The translations under genes were made by a program, and so were the position numbers. From Streptomyces alboflavus (GTDB taxonomy: Bacteria > Actinomycetota > Actinomycetes > Streptomycetales > Streptomycetaceae): a stretch of DNA of 64,000 nt. How positions within the stretch are numbered: the stretch's first letter is position 1; every line of letters begins with the position of its first letter. The stretch lies in the NCBI RefSeq assembly GCF_000716675.1, contig NZ_JNXT01000038.1, positions 62,001 to 126,000 of the forward strand, written 5' to 3'. This document shows, piece after piece, positions 33,471 through 41,382 of this stretch. The notes below the pieces were generated by a model. That model was not told where the DNA came from. It saw only the letters and a program-made list of their open reading frames with translations, and did not search any database.

Positions 33471-35114
33471 GTGAGCGCACCCATGCCCCAGCCCCTGACC
33501 CTGTCCGAGACCGCCCTCGCGCTGCGGGCCGGCACCGTGACCAGCGTCGGCCTCACCGAGGCGGCCATCGCGGCGGCGGACCGGCACGACGGGGCGCTCG
33601 GGGTGTATCTGGCGCGGTTCGACGAGCGGGCGCGGGCGGCGGCCCTGCGCGCGGACGAGGAGTTGGCGCGCGGGCTCGACCGGGGGCCGCTGCACGGGAT
33701 CCCGTTCGGCGTGAAGGACACGATCGCGGTCGCCGACGGGCCGACCACCGCGCAGAGCCTCGTCCACGACCGGGCGTGGTGGGCCGGGCGGGACGCCCCG
33801 GTGGTGGCGCGGCTGCGGGCGGCGGGCGCGGTGATCACCGGGAAGACGACCGCGATGGAGTTCGGCTGCGGACTCCCCGAGGAGGACGAGCCGTTCCCGT
33901 TCCCGCGCAACCCGTGGCGGCCCGACCTGTGGGCCGGGGGCTCCAGTTCGGGCTCGGCGAGCGGCGTCGCGGCGGGCTTCTTCACGGCCGCGCTCGGCGG
34001 CGACACGGGCGGGAGCATCCGGATGCCCGCCGCGTTCTGCGGAGTCAGCGGCCTGCTGCCGACGTTCGGGCGGGTGCCGGGGGCCGGGTGCGTGCCGCTC
34101 GCGTACAGCCTCGACCGGGTGGGGCCGCTGGCGCGCGGGGCACGGGACTGTGCGGCGGTCCTGAGCGTGATCGCCGGAGGGCGGGGCGGCGGTGGGGAGT
34201 CCGCCGGTGGCGGGGCGGGCAGGGGTGGTGGGGCGTTCTTCGGCGGCAGAGCGGGCGGCGGCGGTACGGCGGGAAGAGGCGGCGGTACGACGGGCAGCGG
34301 CGGCGGGGTGTCGGACCGCCGTGGCGGTGCGGCGGGCAAGGGCGGCCGGGGCGCCGCGGACGGCCTCGAAGTCCCGTTCGCCGAGCCCTGGTTCGGCGGT
34401 GATCTGGCCGGGCTGCGCGTCGGCGTCGCGTGGGCCCACCACTTCCCCGCCGACGGCGACCCAGCGCTGCCCGGCGTGTTCGACGCGGCCGTGTCGGTGC
34501 TGACCGGCCTGGGCGCGGACGCGGTGGAGGTGCGGCTGCCGTACTGGCGGGAGCTGATCACCACGGTGCTCGTGACGGCGGCCGCCGAGGGGCTCGCCCA
34601 CCACCGCGCTGAGCTGTCCCGGCGCTGGGACGACTACGGCGTGGCCGCGCGCGGGTTCCTCGCGGCGGGCGCGCTCGTGTCGGGCGCGGACTACGTCCAG
34701 GCGCAGCGCGTGCGCGCGGTGGCGCAGCGGGCCGTGGACGCCCTGTTCGCGGACGCGGACGCGGACGTGGACGTGATCGTGTGCCCGACCGCGTCGATCG
34801 GGGCGCCGCCCTTCGACGTGCTTGCGGACGCCGCGGGCCACCAGGACCACGCGGGCGTGTTCGGCCTGGTGCACACGCCGTACTGGAACGCGCTGGCCAA
34901 CCCCGTCCTCGCGGTGCCGATGGGGGTGACGGGGACGGGTCTTCCGCTGTCGCTGCAGATCGCGGGTCCGGTGGCGGACGAGGCGACGGTCCTGCGCGTC
35001 GGGGACGCGTTCCAGGAGCGCACCGACTGGCACCGGCGCGCCCCCGATCCGGCCGGGTACGCGGCGCGGGCGTCGGGCGGCCCGGCCGGCACCGCTCAGG
35101 AGGTGCGCGCATGA
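33471..35114 (+). CDS. Amidase-signature enzyme, AtzE-like
   Basis: 547 aa. The catalytic Ser-cisSer-Lys triad is visible: Lys in GIPFGVKDTIA (about 81), cis-Ser in GGSSSGSASG (about 160) and nucleophile Ser in GGDTGGSIRMP (about 182). It hydrolyses an amide, substrate unknown. Coupling to an AtzG-like 67-aa protein suggests a heterodimeric AtzE/AtzG or GatA/GatC-like arrangement. A roughly 65-residue Gly/Ala/Arg-rich insertion (about 236-300) interrupts the fold after LSVIAGG and is absent from typical amidases. GTG 33471 has GAGGTGG upstream. Confidence 0.88.
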   Translation: MSAPMPQPLTLSETALALRAGTVTSVGLTEAAIAAADRHDGALGVYLARFDERARAAALRADEELARGLDRGPLHGIPFGVKDTIAVADGPTTAQSLVHDRAWWAGRDAPVVARLRAAGAVITGKTTAMEFGCGLPEEDEPFPFPRNPWRPDLWAGGSSSGSASGVAAGFFTAALGGDTGGSIRMPAAFCGVSGLLPTFGRVPGAGCVPLAYSLDRVGPLARGARDCAAVLSVIAGGRGGGGESAGGGAGRGGGAFFGGRAGGGGTAGRGGGTTGSGGGVSDRRGGAAGKGGRGAADGLEVPFAEPWFGGDLAGLRVGVAWAHHFPADGDPALPGVFDAAVSVLTGLGADAVEVRLPYWRELITTVLVTAAAEGLAHHRAELSRRWDDYGVAARGFLAAGALVSGADYVQAQRVRAVAQRAVDALFADADADVDVIVCPTASIGAPPFDVLADAAGHQDHAGVFGLVHTPYWNALANPVLAVPMGVTGTGLPLSLQIAGPVADEATVLRVGDAFQERTDWHRRAPDPAGYAARASGGPAGTAQEVRA

Positions 35115-35314
35115 GCGCCGACCCGCAGGACGTCGGCGTGCGGGTGCGGAGCCTGCTGGCCGCCGCCGGACTGCCCGCGGGCGAACGGGAGACCGCGGGG
35201 CTCGTGGCGGCGTACGCCGTGCAACGCCCGTCCGTGGACGCGCTCTTCGAGGTGCCGGACACGGCGGACGCACGGCCCGTGCTGCTCCGGGAGGTCGTCG
35301 TGCCGCGCGACTAG
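35111..35314 (+). CDS. AtzG-like small subunit (DUF4089)
   Basis: 67 aa. VRVRSLLAAAGLPAGERETAGLVAAY and VDALFEVPD fit the helical GatC-like DUF4089/AtzG pattern (about 68 aa, LLGLP...V...FPLPD). It overlaps the amidase stop by ATGA. AtzG is the structural partner of the amidase AtzE in cyanuric acid catabolism (literature); here the pairing is inferred from order, size and pattern. Its TAG stop is shared with that of the convergent MerR gene (CTAG at 35311-35314). Confidence 0.65.
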   Translation: MSADPQDVGVRVRSLLAAAGLPAGERETAGLVAAYAVQRPSVDALFEVPDTADARPVLLREVVVPRD

Positions 35315-35721
35315 GGCGTGTCCAGGGGGACGGTCGCGCGGAAGTCGGGGCAGCGCTCCAGGTCGTGGCCGTGGGCGCAGGCGAGCAGGTGGCCCAGGTA
35401 GGTGCGGGCGGCGGCGAGCCGGTCGATGTCGGCCTGGAGCGCGGCGACGCGGGCGTGCACGGTGCCGCGCCAGTCGGCGGCGGGGTCGTCGCGGCGCAGC
35501 AGGGTGCCGATCTCGTCGACCGACATGTGGCCGGTCTCCCGCCACAGCTGGATCAGCGCCACGCGGTAGACCTGCTCGGTGTCGAAGTACCGCCGCCCGG
35601 AGCGCCGGTGCGGCGTCACCAGGCCGCGCCGCTCCCAGTAGTGCAGCGTGGACAGCGGCAGGCCGAAGCGGTCCGCCACGTCCCGTATCGGGGTGAGGTC
35701 GTCCATGTCCCCATGGTCCAC
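35311..35721 (-). CDS. MerR family transcriptional regulator
   Basis: 136 aa (131 if ATG 35706 is used). N-terminal HTH: IRDVADRFGLPLSTLHYWERRGLVTPHRRSGRRYF. The effector-side coiled coil ends in a short Cys/His-containing tail (LLACAHGHDLERCPDF). It does not have the SoxR cluster CX2CX1CX5C, so it is not the factor for the SoxR box near 18970. The target is unknown. Confidence 0.88.
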   Translation of the reverse strand: MDHGDMDDLTPIRDVADRFGLPLSTLHYWERRGLVTPHRRSGRRYFDTEQVYRVALIQLWRETGHMSVDEIGTLLRRDDPAADWRGTVHARVAALQADIDRLAAARTYLGHLLACAHGHDLERCPDFRATVPLDTP

Positions 35722-35726
35722 GGAGT

Positions 35727-35756
35727 ACCGGGCCCGCGCGCGGACGCGGGCCCGGT
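35727..35756. terminator. GC-rich hairpin
   Basis: 12-bp arms ACCGGGCCCGCG/CGCGGGCCCGGT with a 6-nt loop, just upstream of the MerR gene and downstream of the phospholipase gene. It may act as a second terminator. Confidence 0.5.
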
Positions 35757-35762
35757 GGCGTT

Positions 35763-35792
35763 GGTGAGGGGCGGGCGCGCCCGCCCCTCACC
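35763..35792. terminator. Terminator of the phospholipase gene
   Basis: A perfect 30-bp palindrome (15-bp arms, GGTGAGGGGCGGGCG and its complement) begins 8 bp after the phospholipase stop on the minus strand. Confidence 0.75.
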
Positions 35793-35799
35793 GACGGGG

Positions 35800-36285
35800 T
35801 CAGGCGGCGTTCACGGTGCCCTGCGGGGCGACCTTGCCGAGCTTGTCGACGGCCTGGTAGTAGGTCCAGGCCAGGGCGTCGCAGGAGACCTTCTTGGCGC
35901 CGCTGTAGGTGGCACAGACCCGCTTCAGGTCCGCGTAGAAGGCGCTGTCGACGCGGGCCTTGTTGGCGTTGAAGGTGCCCATTTCCTTGTAGTTGCGGTA
36001 GCCGAAGTCGTGCCGGGAACAGGCCGTCTGGAACGGGAAGCCGAACGGGTTGTCCGGGGAGGAGGAGCAGTAGTCCGTGGACCAGTTGAACCGGTACGCG
36101 CTCCACGCGCCCTGGTTGTTGCGGGCCGAGACGAACGCGTTGTAGCTGCCCGCGTCGGTCTGCGTCCAGCGGCTGAGCACCTGCGCCTTGTCCGCCGGGA
36201 CGGCGGACGCCGGGGCGGCCGCGAGGCCGGTGCCGAGGGTGAGGGCAGCGGCGCTCACGGCCACGGCGGCGAGTCGACGACGCAT
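35800..36285 (-). CDS. Secreted phospholipase A2, prokaryotic type
   Basis: 161 aa. The Sec signal MRRRLAAVAVSAAALTLG ends near APASA (about residue 28). The mature domain has the His-Asp dyad in CSRHDFGYRNY and paired Cys residues, as in the about 122-aa S. violaceoruber enzyme (PF09056). It cleaves the sn-2 ester of phospholipids outside the cell with Ca2+. ATG 36285 follows GGAGGA at 7 nt; a longer frame adds residues before the signal peptide and is rejected. Confidence 0.93.
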   Translation of the reverse strand: MRRRLAAVAVSAAALTLGTGLAAAPASAVPADKAQVLSRWTQTDAGSYNAFVSARNNQGAWSAYRFNWSTDYCSSSPDNPFGFPFQTACSRHDFGYRNYKEMGTFNANKARVDSAFYADLKRVCATYSGAKKVSCDALAWTYYQAVDKLGKVAPQGTVNAA

Positions 36286-36505
36286 AGGAATCCTCCTTGT
36301 GGGGGTCATGACACAACTCCGGGCCCGAGTGCGCGGAGCCATGGCTTTCATTGATCACCGCCGGCCTGTCGGCCCGCGGTCGTGCACGCCGCGTGGGGGT
36401 GGCGTCCCGATGACGGGTTCTTGACGGCATCTGGGCTATACGCCACGGGACTTGGCCCCAAACCACCACGCTGACGCTGTCGGGGCACACCCGGACGCGC
36501 GCACC

Positions 36506-37195
36506 TCAGGGCTGGGAGTGCTCCTGCCACACGACGGACACGACGCACTCCCCCTCCCGCGGTACGTCCACGTACTCGACGCGCCGCGCCACACCGGACG
36601 CTCTCGGTTCCCCGCACCGGCCCCGGGCGAGGGCACCCGAACCCGCCGCGAGCCGCGCCGGTTTGCGGGCCTCCAGCAGCGCGTCCCGGTCGGACCCGGC
36701 GGGCACCGCGAGGCCGAGGCCCACCGGCGCCGCCGCGAGCGCCAGCACGACGAGGTCGCCGTGCGCCGCGGTGGCCACGTGCAGGGGCGGCCTGCCCCGC
36801 GCGCTCACCGTGCGCCCGTGGTCGGCGCCGCAGCGCGGGCAGGGGCCCGCGTCGACGGCTATGCCCTGCGGCGCCACGCCCAGGCACGAGGAGAGCAGCA
36901 GTCGCAGTCCGGCGCGCTCGGCCACGTACCGCAGCCGCTCCGCCGCGTCCCCGGGCAGCCGGGCGCGTTCGCCGGCACTCAGGGTGTCCTCGCGGGCGGG
37001 CACCACGGCGGGGTCCTGCGCGGAGAGCAGCAGCGTGCGCAGGACGACCGTGCCGACGGGCCGGGCGACCTGGGGCAGCGGGGCGCCGAGGTCGAGGGCG
37101 GGCGCGGGCAGCGGGACCTTGGCGCGGCCCCAGCCCCCGTCGGGGTTGGCCGACGGCGGCGACAGCGGCACAGCACTCTCCTCGACCTCACTCAT
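36506..37195 (-). CDS. Degenerate 4'-phosphopantetheinyl transferase-like protein
   Basis: 229 aa from ATG 37195 (GGGGGG 7 nt upstream). The first 150 residues follow the Sfp-type layout (LSAGERARL...RLRYVAERAGLRLLLSSCLGVAPQGIAV, CPRCGADHGR). The active-site strings are lost: the usual LSHSGD reads TAAHGD, GVDVE reads GLGLAV, and the C-terminal WxxKEA motif is replaced by LEARKPARLAAG. No metal ligands remain, so transferase activity is unlikely. It is either a relic or a protein with another function. The open frame without stops argues that it is still translated. Confidence 0.65.
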   Translation of the reverse strand: MSEVEESAVPLSPPSANPDGGWGRAKVPLPAPALDLGAPLPQVARPVGTVVLRTLLLSAQDPAVVPAREDTLSAGERARLPGDAAERLRYVAERAGLRLLLSSCLGVAPQGIAVDAGPCPRCGADHGRTVSARGRPPLHVATAAHGDLVVLALAAAPVGLGLAVPAGSDRDALLEARKPARLAAGSGALARGRCGEPRASGVARRVEYVDVPREGECVVSVVWQEHSQP

Positions 37196-37245
37196 CGCGT
37201 GCCCCCCGTTCGTTCCCGCCGGTTCCGGTCCGTTCCCGCTCATGC

Positions 37246-37663
37246 TTAAGGCCGTGCCGCGGCGATCCGCTCCACCATCGACACGAATTCACCCGTCTTG
37301 GCGTCGAATCGGGGGGAGGCCGTGCAGTCCTGGTGTCGGAGATGTCGTCGAGACCGCCGATGTGACCCGAGACCGTGCCGTGGTCGTGGCAGTGGTCGAG
37401 CAGCCAGGGCGAACCACTGGAGCTCGGCGCTGTCTTCGGGCACTCGCCCTGCCCATGTTCACAGAGGGCACCGTCGGCTCGATCAAATCCTGGCAGAACT
37501 CCTGGTGTTCGCCGCCCTGGAGCGGTCCAGAACAGCCCCCCCCCACCGACACCTGCTCGCCGGTGGCGCGACACACCCGCTCCGACGTCCAGTGGTCGAG
37601 CAGGGCCCGCTCCCGCCGCGTGGCCGAGACGGGGCGGCCGGATCTGTCCCGTCCACCGGACAC
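37246..37663 (-). pseudogene. Decayed HNH / recombination endonuclease VII-like gene
   Basis: Pieces of one protein are spread over three minus-strand frames: an N-terminal part (SGRPVSATRRERALLDHW, then CQDLIEPT) near 37660-37500, the HNH-like LLDHCHDHGTVSGHIGG near 37390, and a C-terminal part (RFDAKTGEFVSMVERIAAARP) ending at 37246. DHCHDHG matches the endonuclease VII/HNH motif. At least two frameshifts are needed to join them, so it is probably non-functional. The assignment rests on the short motif. Confidence 0.45.
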
Positions 37664-38014
37664 GGGTGAGTCCGCAGACGTGGTGAGAGAAGGACCGGGC
37701 CCGTCATGCGCGTGACAGGGCCCGCCACACGAGGCACAACACCGGACACGGCCCTGTCACGCTTCGAGCCACCTGTGCACGCACCTTGCGGCAGGACGTT
37801 GACCTGCAATGGCATGAAGAAGTCCGCAAGTTCGCCACACAGCTGAGCACCGGTTCGACAGTCATCCCCCCTTCGCCCTACTCTGCCGCCGTAGTAGCCG
37901 GTGACAGGGCCGCACGTTCCTTGCGGCCCTTGACCAAGAGCGGTGCCACTCGGTGTGCCCGGGGGCATCCGCTTGTCGCCTCCCGGCAAGCCGGGGCGAT
38001 CCCTGAGGACGAAG
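37664..38014. other. Intergenic region upstream of the XRE-TPR regulator
   Basis: About 350 bp without a gene. It is less GC-rich than its surroundings and should carry the promoter of the regulator. I see no repeats or recognisable RNA element. Confidence 0.4.
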
Positions 38015-39307
38015 ATGATCGAACAGCCCGCGTTCGGACGCAGACTGCGGATGCTGCGCGTGCAGCGCGGCCTGTCCCAGACCCAACTGGCGGGCGACGA
38101 GGTGTCGGCCAGCTACGTCTCGCGGGTGGAGAGCGGCCGGCGTTCGCCGAACGAACTCATCGCCGCCTTCTTCGCGCGCAGTCTCGACGTCCCGCTGGAC
38201 GCCCTCACCCATCCCGCGTCCCAGGACGGGGGCGAGCACCGCAGCCGCCGGCTCGACATCGCCGGCAAGCTGCTCGAGGCCCGCTCCCTGCGCAAGGACG
38301 GCGAGCTCACCGTCGCCGCCGAGCTGCTGCGCGGCATCGGCACCGCCGCCACCGGGCACGCCGATGAGTACGTGCTCTGGGAGGCCACGTGGGAACTCGC
38401 CGACGTCCTGCGCGAGCTGGGCGACACCACCGCCGAGCACCGCGTTCTCGCCGACCTGGCCGACACCGCCCTGTCCCAGGAGACGCCCCGGCTCGCCGCG
38501 CGCGTCGCCACCGCGTTCGCGGAGAACCTGCGCCGCCAGGGCCGCCTCAGCGAGGCCGTCCGCACCGCCGAGCACGCCGTGTCGGTCACCGGCGTCCTGC
38601 CGCCCACCGCCCACGAACGGGTCGGCACGATGCTGGCGCTGATCAACTCCTACACCGACAGCGGTGAGCTGGAGAACGCCGCCGGTCTCGCCGACACCCT
38701 CCAGGAGACGGCCGAGGACATTCCGTCCCGGCAGCTGCGCGGCCAGGTCTACTGGGCCGCGGGCAGCGCCCGCTTCCTGTGCGGCCGCCCCGAGGACGGC
38801 ATCCACCTGCACGAACGGGCCTTCGCCTGTCTGCGCCCCGAGGTGAACCTGGCGGCCTGGGCACGGCTGTGCCGGGCGTCCGCGGCGCTCCGTCTGGAGT
38901 ACGACCTCTCGCAGGACGCCACCGGGCACGCGGCGCGGCTGCTCGCGCGCGCCCGGCAGGCCCTGGAACTCGTCGGCCGCGACGACGACATGGCCGAGCT
39001 GATGCTGGCCGAGGCGCACCTGGCGCTCCGCGAGGGCGAGCCGGAGCGGGTCCTCGAACTCACCACGCAGGTGTGCGACGGCGGCGCCGAGCTGCCGCTG
39101 GCCGGACTCGGGCAGTGCCAGCTGCTCGCGGCCCGCGCGCACGCCCTGGCCGGGAACACGGCGGCGGCCCGGGACAGCTACCGGCTCGCGGCCGAGACGC
39201 TCGACCGGGCGGGCGCCTATCGCAAGTCGTCGGAGGCCTGGCGGCAGTTGAGCGACATGCTCGCGGCCGACGGCCCCGGGGCCGGGCCTGCCGCAGCCAC
39301 CGGCTGA
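38015..39307 (+). CDS. XRE family regulator with TPR repeats
   Basis: 430 aa. N-terminal HTH_XRE: FGRRLRMLRVQRGLSQTQLAGDEVSASYVSRVESGRRSPN. An all-helical TPR-like region follows to the C-terminus, as in peptide-sensing or Streptomyces developmental regulators. GAGGAC precedes ATG 38015. No dedicated signal-peptide gene is adjacent, although the 29-aa membrane peptide gene follows 130 bp downstream. Targets are unknown. Confidence 0.9.
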   Translation: MIEQPAFGRRLRMLRVQRGLSQTQLAGDEVSASYVSRVESGRRSPNELIAAFFARSLDVPLDALTHPASQDGGEHRSRRLDIAGKLLEARSLRKDGELTVAAELLRGIGTAATGHADEYVLWEATWELADVLRELGDTTAEHRVLADLADTALSQETPRLAARVATAFAENLRRQGRLSEAVRTAEHAVSVTGVLPPTAHERVGTMLALINSYTDSGELENAAGLADTLQETAEDIPSRQLRGQVYWAAGSARFLCGRPEDGIHLHERAFACLRPEVNLAAWARLCRASAALRLEYDLSQDATGHAARLLARARQALELVGRDDDMAELMLAEAHLALREGEPERVLELTTQVCDGGAELPLAGLGQCQLLAARAHALAGNTAAARDSYRLAAETLDRAGAYRKSSEAWRQLSDMLAADGPGAGPAAATG

Positions 39308-39438
39308 CGGAGCGGAGTGCCAGGAGGCACGCTGAGACGGGTCGGCTGTCCGACGCCACGGGGTGAATCCTTTTACGGTCCTCGCGCCTCTCTTGCATGT
39401 GCGGACAGCAGCGTCGGCACAGAAACCGGAGGTTTGTC

Positions 39439-39528
39439 GTGATCATTGGTGCCGTCATCGTCGGGGCTGTGCTCATCTGTGCCTGCACGTTCGTCGTGCG
39501 GCGTCAGCGGGGGCGTTCGCGTGGCTGA
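39439..39528 (+). CDS. 29-aa single-pass membrane peptide
   Basis: GTG 39439 has GGAGG 6 nt upstream. The peptide starts MIIGAVIVGAVLICACTF, a single TM helix with two Cys, and ends in a strongly basic tail (VVRRQRGRSRG). The stop overlaps the sigma factor start by 8 bp (GTGGCTGA), so the two are translationally coupled. It could be an anti-sigma-like, anchor or leader peptide; no family is recognised. Confidence 0.6.
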   Translation: MIIGAVIVGAVLICACTFVVRRQRGRSRG

Positions 39529-40081
39529 CTCCCCGTGGCCCGGCGAACAGTTGATCGCGGCGGCGCAGGACGGCGACGTCGAGGCCACAGCCGCTCTGGT
39601 GGAGGGCTCGCACCCGCACGTACAGCGGTTCGCGTACGCGTTGTGCGCCACTCCGCAGGACGCCGAGGACGCCGCGCAGGAAGCCCTGATCGTCCTGTAC
39701 CGCAAGATCGGAATGCTGCGGGCCTCCGGCGCGCTGGCGTCGTGGATGTTCCGCATCGTCCGCAACGAGTGCCTGCGGCGGGCGCGGCTGACGCTGCGCA
39801 GCCACGGGCCGGTCCCCGACACCGCCGTGCCGTCGTTCGAGGACGACGTGCTGCGACGCCTGGAGGCGAGCCGGGTGGCGGCGGCGATCGCCGCCCTGCC
39901 CGCGGACCAACGGCGGGTGCTGATCCTGCGGGACGTCCAGGGCCACAGCGGACGGATGGTCGCCGGCGCGCTCGGCCTGAGCACCGCCGCGATGAAGTCG
40001 AGGCTGCATCGCGCCCGCGCGACGGTCCGCCAGGCGTTGCGGGGAGATCCCGAACCCCTCCCTGGAGGCGGCCATGAGTGA
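39521..40081 (+). CDS. ECF-type RNA polymerase sigma factor
   Basis: 186 aa. Region 2: PHVQRFAYALCATPQDAEDAAQEALIVLYR; region 4: AIAALPADQRRVLILRDVQGHSGRMVAGALGLSTAAMKSRLHRARATVR. GTG 39521 is chosen by coupling with the 29-aa peptide gene and gives a normal ECF length. It overlaps the next gene by 8 bp. No classical anti-sigma (zinc or RskA type) follows; the neighbouring Cys-containing membrane proteins may take that role (inference). Confidence 0.9.
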   Translation: MADSPWPGEQLIAAAQDGDVEATAALVEGSHPHVQRFAYALCATPQDAEDAAQEALIVLYRKIGMLRASGALASWMFRIVRNECLRRARLTLRSHGPVPDTAVPSFEDDVLRRLEASRVAAAIAALPADQRRVLILRDVQGHSGRMVAGALGLSTAAMKSRLHRARATVRQALRGDPEPLPGGGHE

Positions 40082-40358
40082 CGGAAGGAGCTTCGCCAGT
40101 TCGTCGCTGCCCCGGCACTTGGCGCGCGGCGCGCTGGGGTTCGGCGCCCTGGCCGCCTCGGTCCTGCTCGTCCCCGTGGTGGGGATGGCCGCTCTGTTGC
40201 TGGCGCCCCTCGGGCTGTTCGCGCTGCGCGGATGCCCCATGTGCTGGACGATCGGGCTGCTGCAGACCGTCTCCAACGGCCGCCTGCGGCGTTCGTGCGC
40301 GGACGGTCACTGCGAGCTGTCCGTCGTCCGGCGCGAACACGACGTACTGAGCCGGTAG
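40074..40358 (+). CDS. Small membrane protein with CPMC motif
   Basis: 94 aa with one or two hydrophobic helices (about residues 18-55), then GCPMCWTIGLL and a C-terminal CADGHCEL, giving two Cys pairs that could bind metal or form disulfides. The ATG lies within the end of the sigma factor gene (8-bp overlap). No family is recognised. The arrangement fits a redox- or metal-sensing membrane partner of the sigma factor. A 20-bp stem follows. Confidence 0.65.
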   Translation: MSDGRSFASSSLPRHLARGALGFGALAASVLLVPVVGMAALLLAPLGLFALRGCPMCWTIGLLQTVSNGRLRRSCADGHCELSVVRREHDVLSR

Positions 40359-40374
40359 ACGAGGAACCGACAAC

Positions 40375-40420
40375 AACGGACAAGGCCGCATCGGAATCAT
40401 CCGATGCGGCCTTGTCCGTT
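40375..40420. terminator. Bidirectional terminator
   Basis: Perfect 20-bp stem (arms 40375-40394 and 40401-40420) with loop AATCAT. It serves the sigma factor operon on plus and tRNA-Pro on minus. Confidence 0.85.
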
Positions 40421-40434
40421 ACGACTCATTCGAG

Positions 40435-40508
<74 letters not shown>

Positions 40509-40652
40509 TTGCGTTCCTCGCGGTGTCCCGCGTGATCACGCAGGTAGAACTCTACCGCACGCCGCGGGGTGGTCCGGTGCGCATGGGTCCCGGTGGGCGG
40601 GAGGGGTGTGCCCCGGCCTGCCGTCGCGGACGGGGCGCGGGAGAATCGGCGT

Positions 40653-41231
40653 ATGACTGGCGCACTTGGACCGGACGGCGCGGGCTCCGGCCGCGACCGT
40701 GACGCGGAGGGGCGGGCCCGGAACGCCCGGCCGCGCGACGGGCTCGGGCGGCCGCTGCCGTACGGGTCCGACGGGGTGGAGCGGCAACCGGAGGGCGTGG
40801 TGCGCACCCCGCGCGAGACCGTCGCCGAGGCGCAGGCGCTGCTCGACGCCGGGCGGCCCTTCCACGCGCACGAGGTGTTCGAGGACGCCTGGAAGTCGGG
40901 GCCTGACGAGGAACGCGGCCTGTGGAAGGGGCTCGCGCAGCTCGCCGTCGGGCTCACGCACTCCGCGCGCGGCAACACCACGGGCGGGGCCCGGCTGCTG
41001 CTGCGGGGCGCGGGCGCCGTCGCGGCGTGGACCGAGGAGGCGCCGGGACGGCAGCGGCCCTACGGGATCGGCGTACCGGAACTGGTGGTGTGGGCACGGG
41101 AGTTGGCGGTGCGCGTGGAGCGGGACGGGCAGCTCGCGGACGCCGCCGCCTGCGCGCCCACCTTGAGCCCGGGCGATGCGGACGCCGGGCGCACGGCGGA
41201 CGACGGTGGTGCGGGCGGCGCCGCGGGCTGA
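40653..41231 (+). CDS. DUF309 domain protein
   Basis: 192 aa. The DUF309 core is at about residues 55-140: ALLDAGRPFHAHEVFEDAWK, LWKGLAQLAVGLTHSARGN. The function is not known; DUF309 proteins are small helical cytosolic proteins. The N- and C-terminal tails are Gly/Ala/Asp-rich and probably disordered. ATG 40653 has only a weak RBS (GGGAGAA). Confidence 0.85.
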   Translation: MTGALGPDGAGSGRDRDAEGRARNARPRDGLGRPLPYGSDGVERQPEGVVRTPRETVAEAQALLDAGRPFHAHEVFEDAWKSGPDEERGLWKGLAQLAVGLTHSARGNTTGGARLLLRGAGAVAAWTEEAPGRQRPYGIGVPELVVWARELAVRVERDGQLADAAACAPTLSPGDADAGRTADDGGAGGAAG

Positions 41232-41256
41232 GCACACGACAGCGGTCCCCGCCTGA

Positions 41257-41348
41257 CAGCACGCCCGCACCCGGCGGCGGGGCCCCACCCGACAGCCATC
41301 CCGCACCCGACAGCGAGCCCCACCTGGCAGCACGCCCGCACCCGGCGG
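41257..41348. repeat. Intergenic repeat, two identical 21-bp copies plus degenerate units
   Basis: The same 21 bp, starting cagcacgcccgcacc, occurs at 41257-41277 and 41328-41348. Between them are degenerate CCCGCACCCGACAGC units. It lies between the DUF309 gene and cobF; no function is evident. Confidence 0.6.
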
Positions 41349-41382
41349 GAGCCCCCGCACCCCCGTGCGGCACACTCGCCCC

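Noticed and set aside
33471..35114. Amidase as the 4-guanidinobutyramide hydrolase of the left cluster
   Set aside because: It is over 27 kb away, paired with an AtzG-like subunit, has its own divergent control region and lacks the AGGGG-type promoter.
35311..35721. MerR protein as SoxR
   Set aside because: It lacks the iron-sulfur Cys cluster and the length and C-terminal pattern of SoxR.
37786..38367. 193-aa plus-strand ORF overlapping the start of the XRE-TPR gene
   Set aside because: It is a shifted-frame shadow; the XRE HTH frame has the family motifs and an RBS before ATG 38015.
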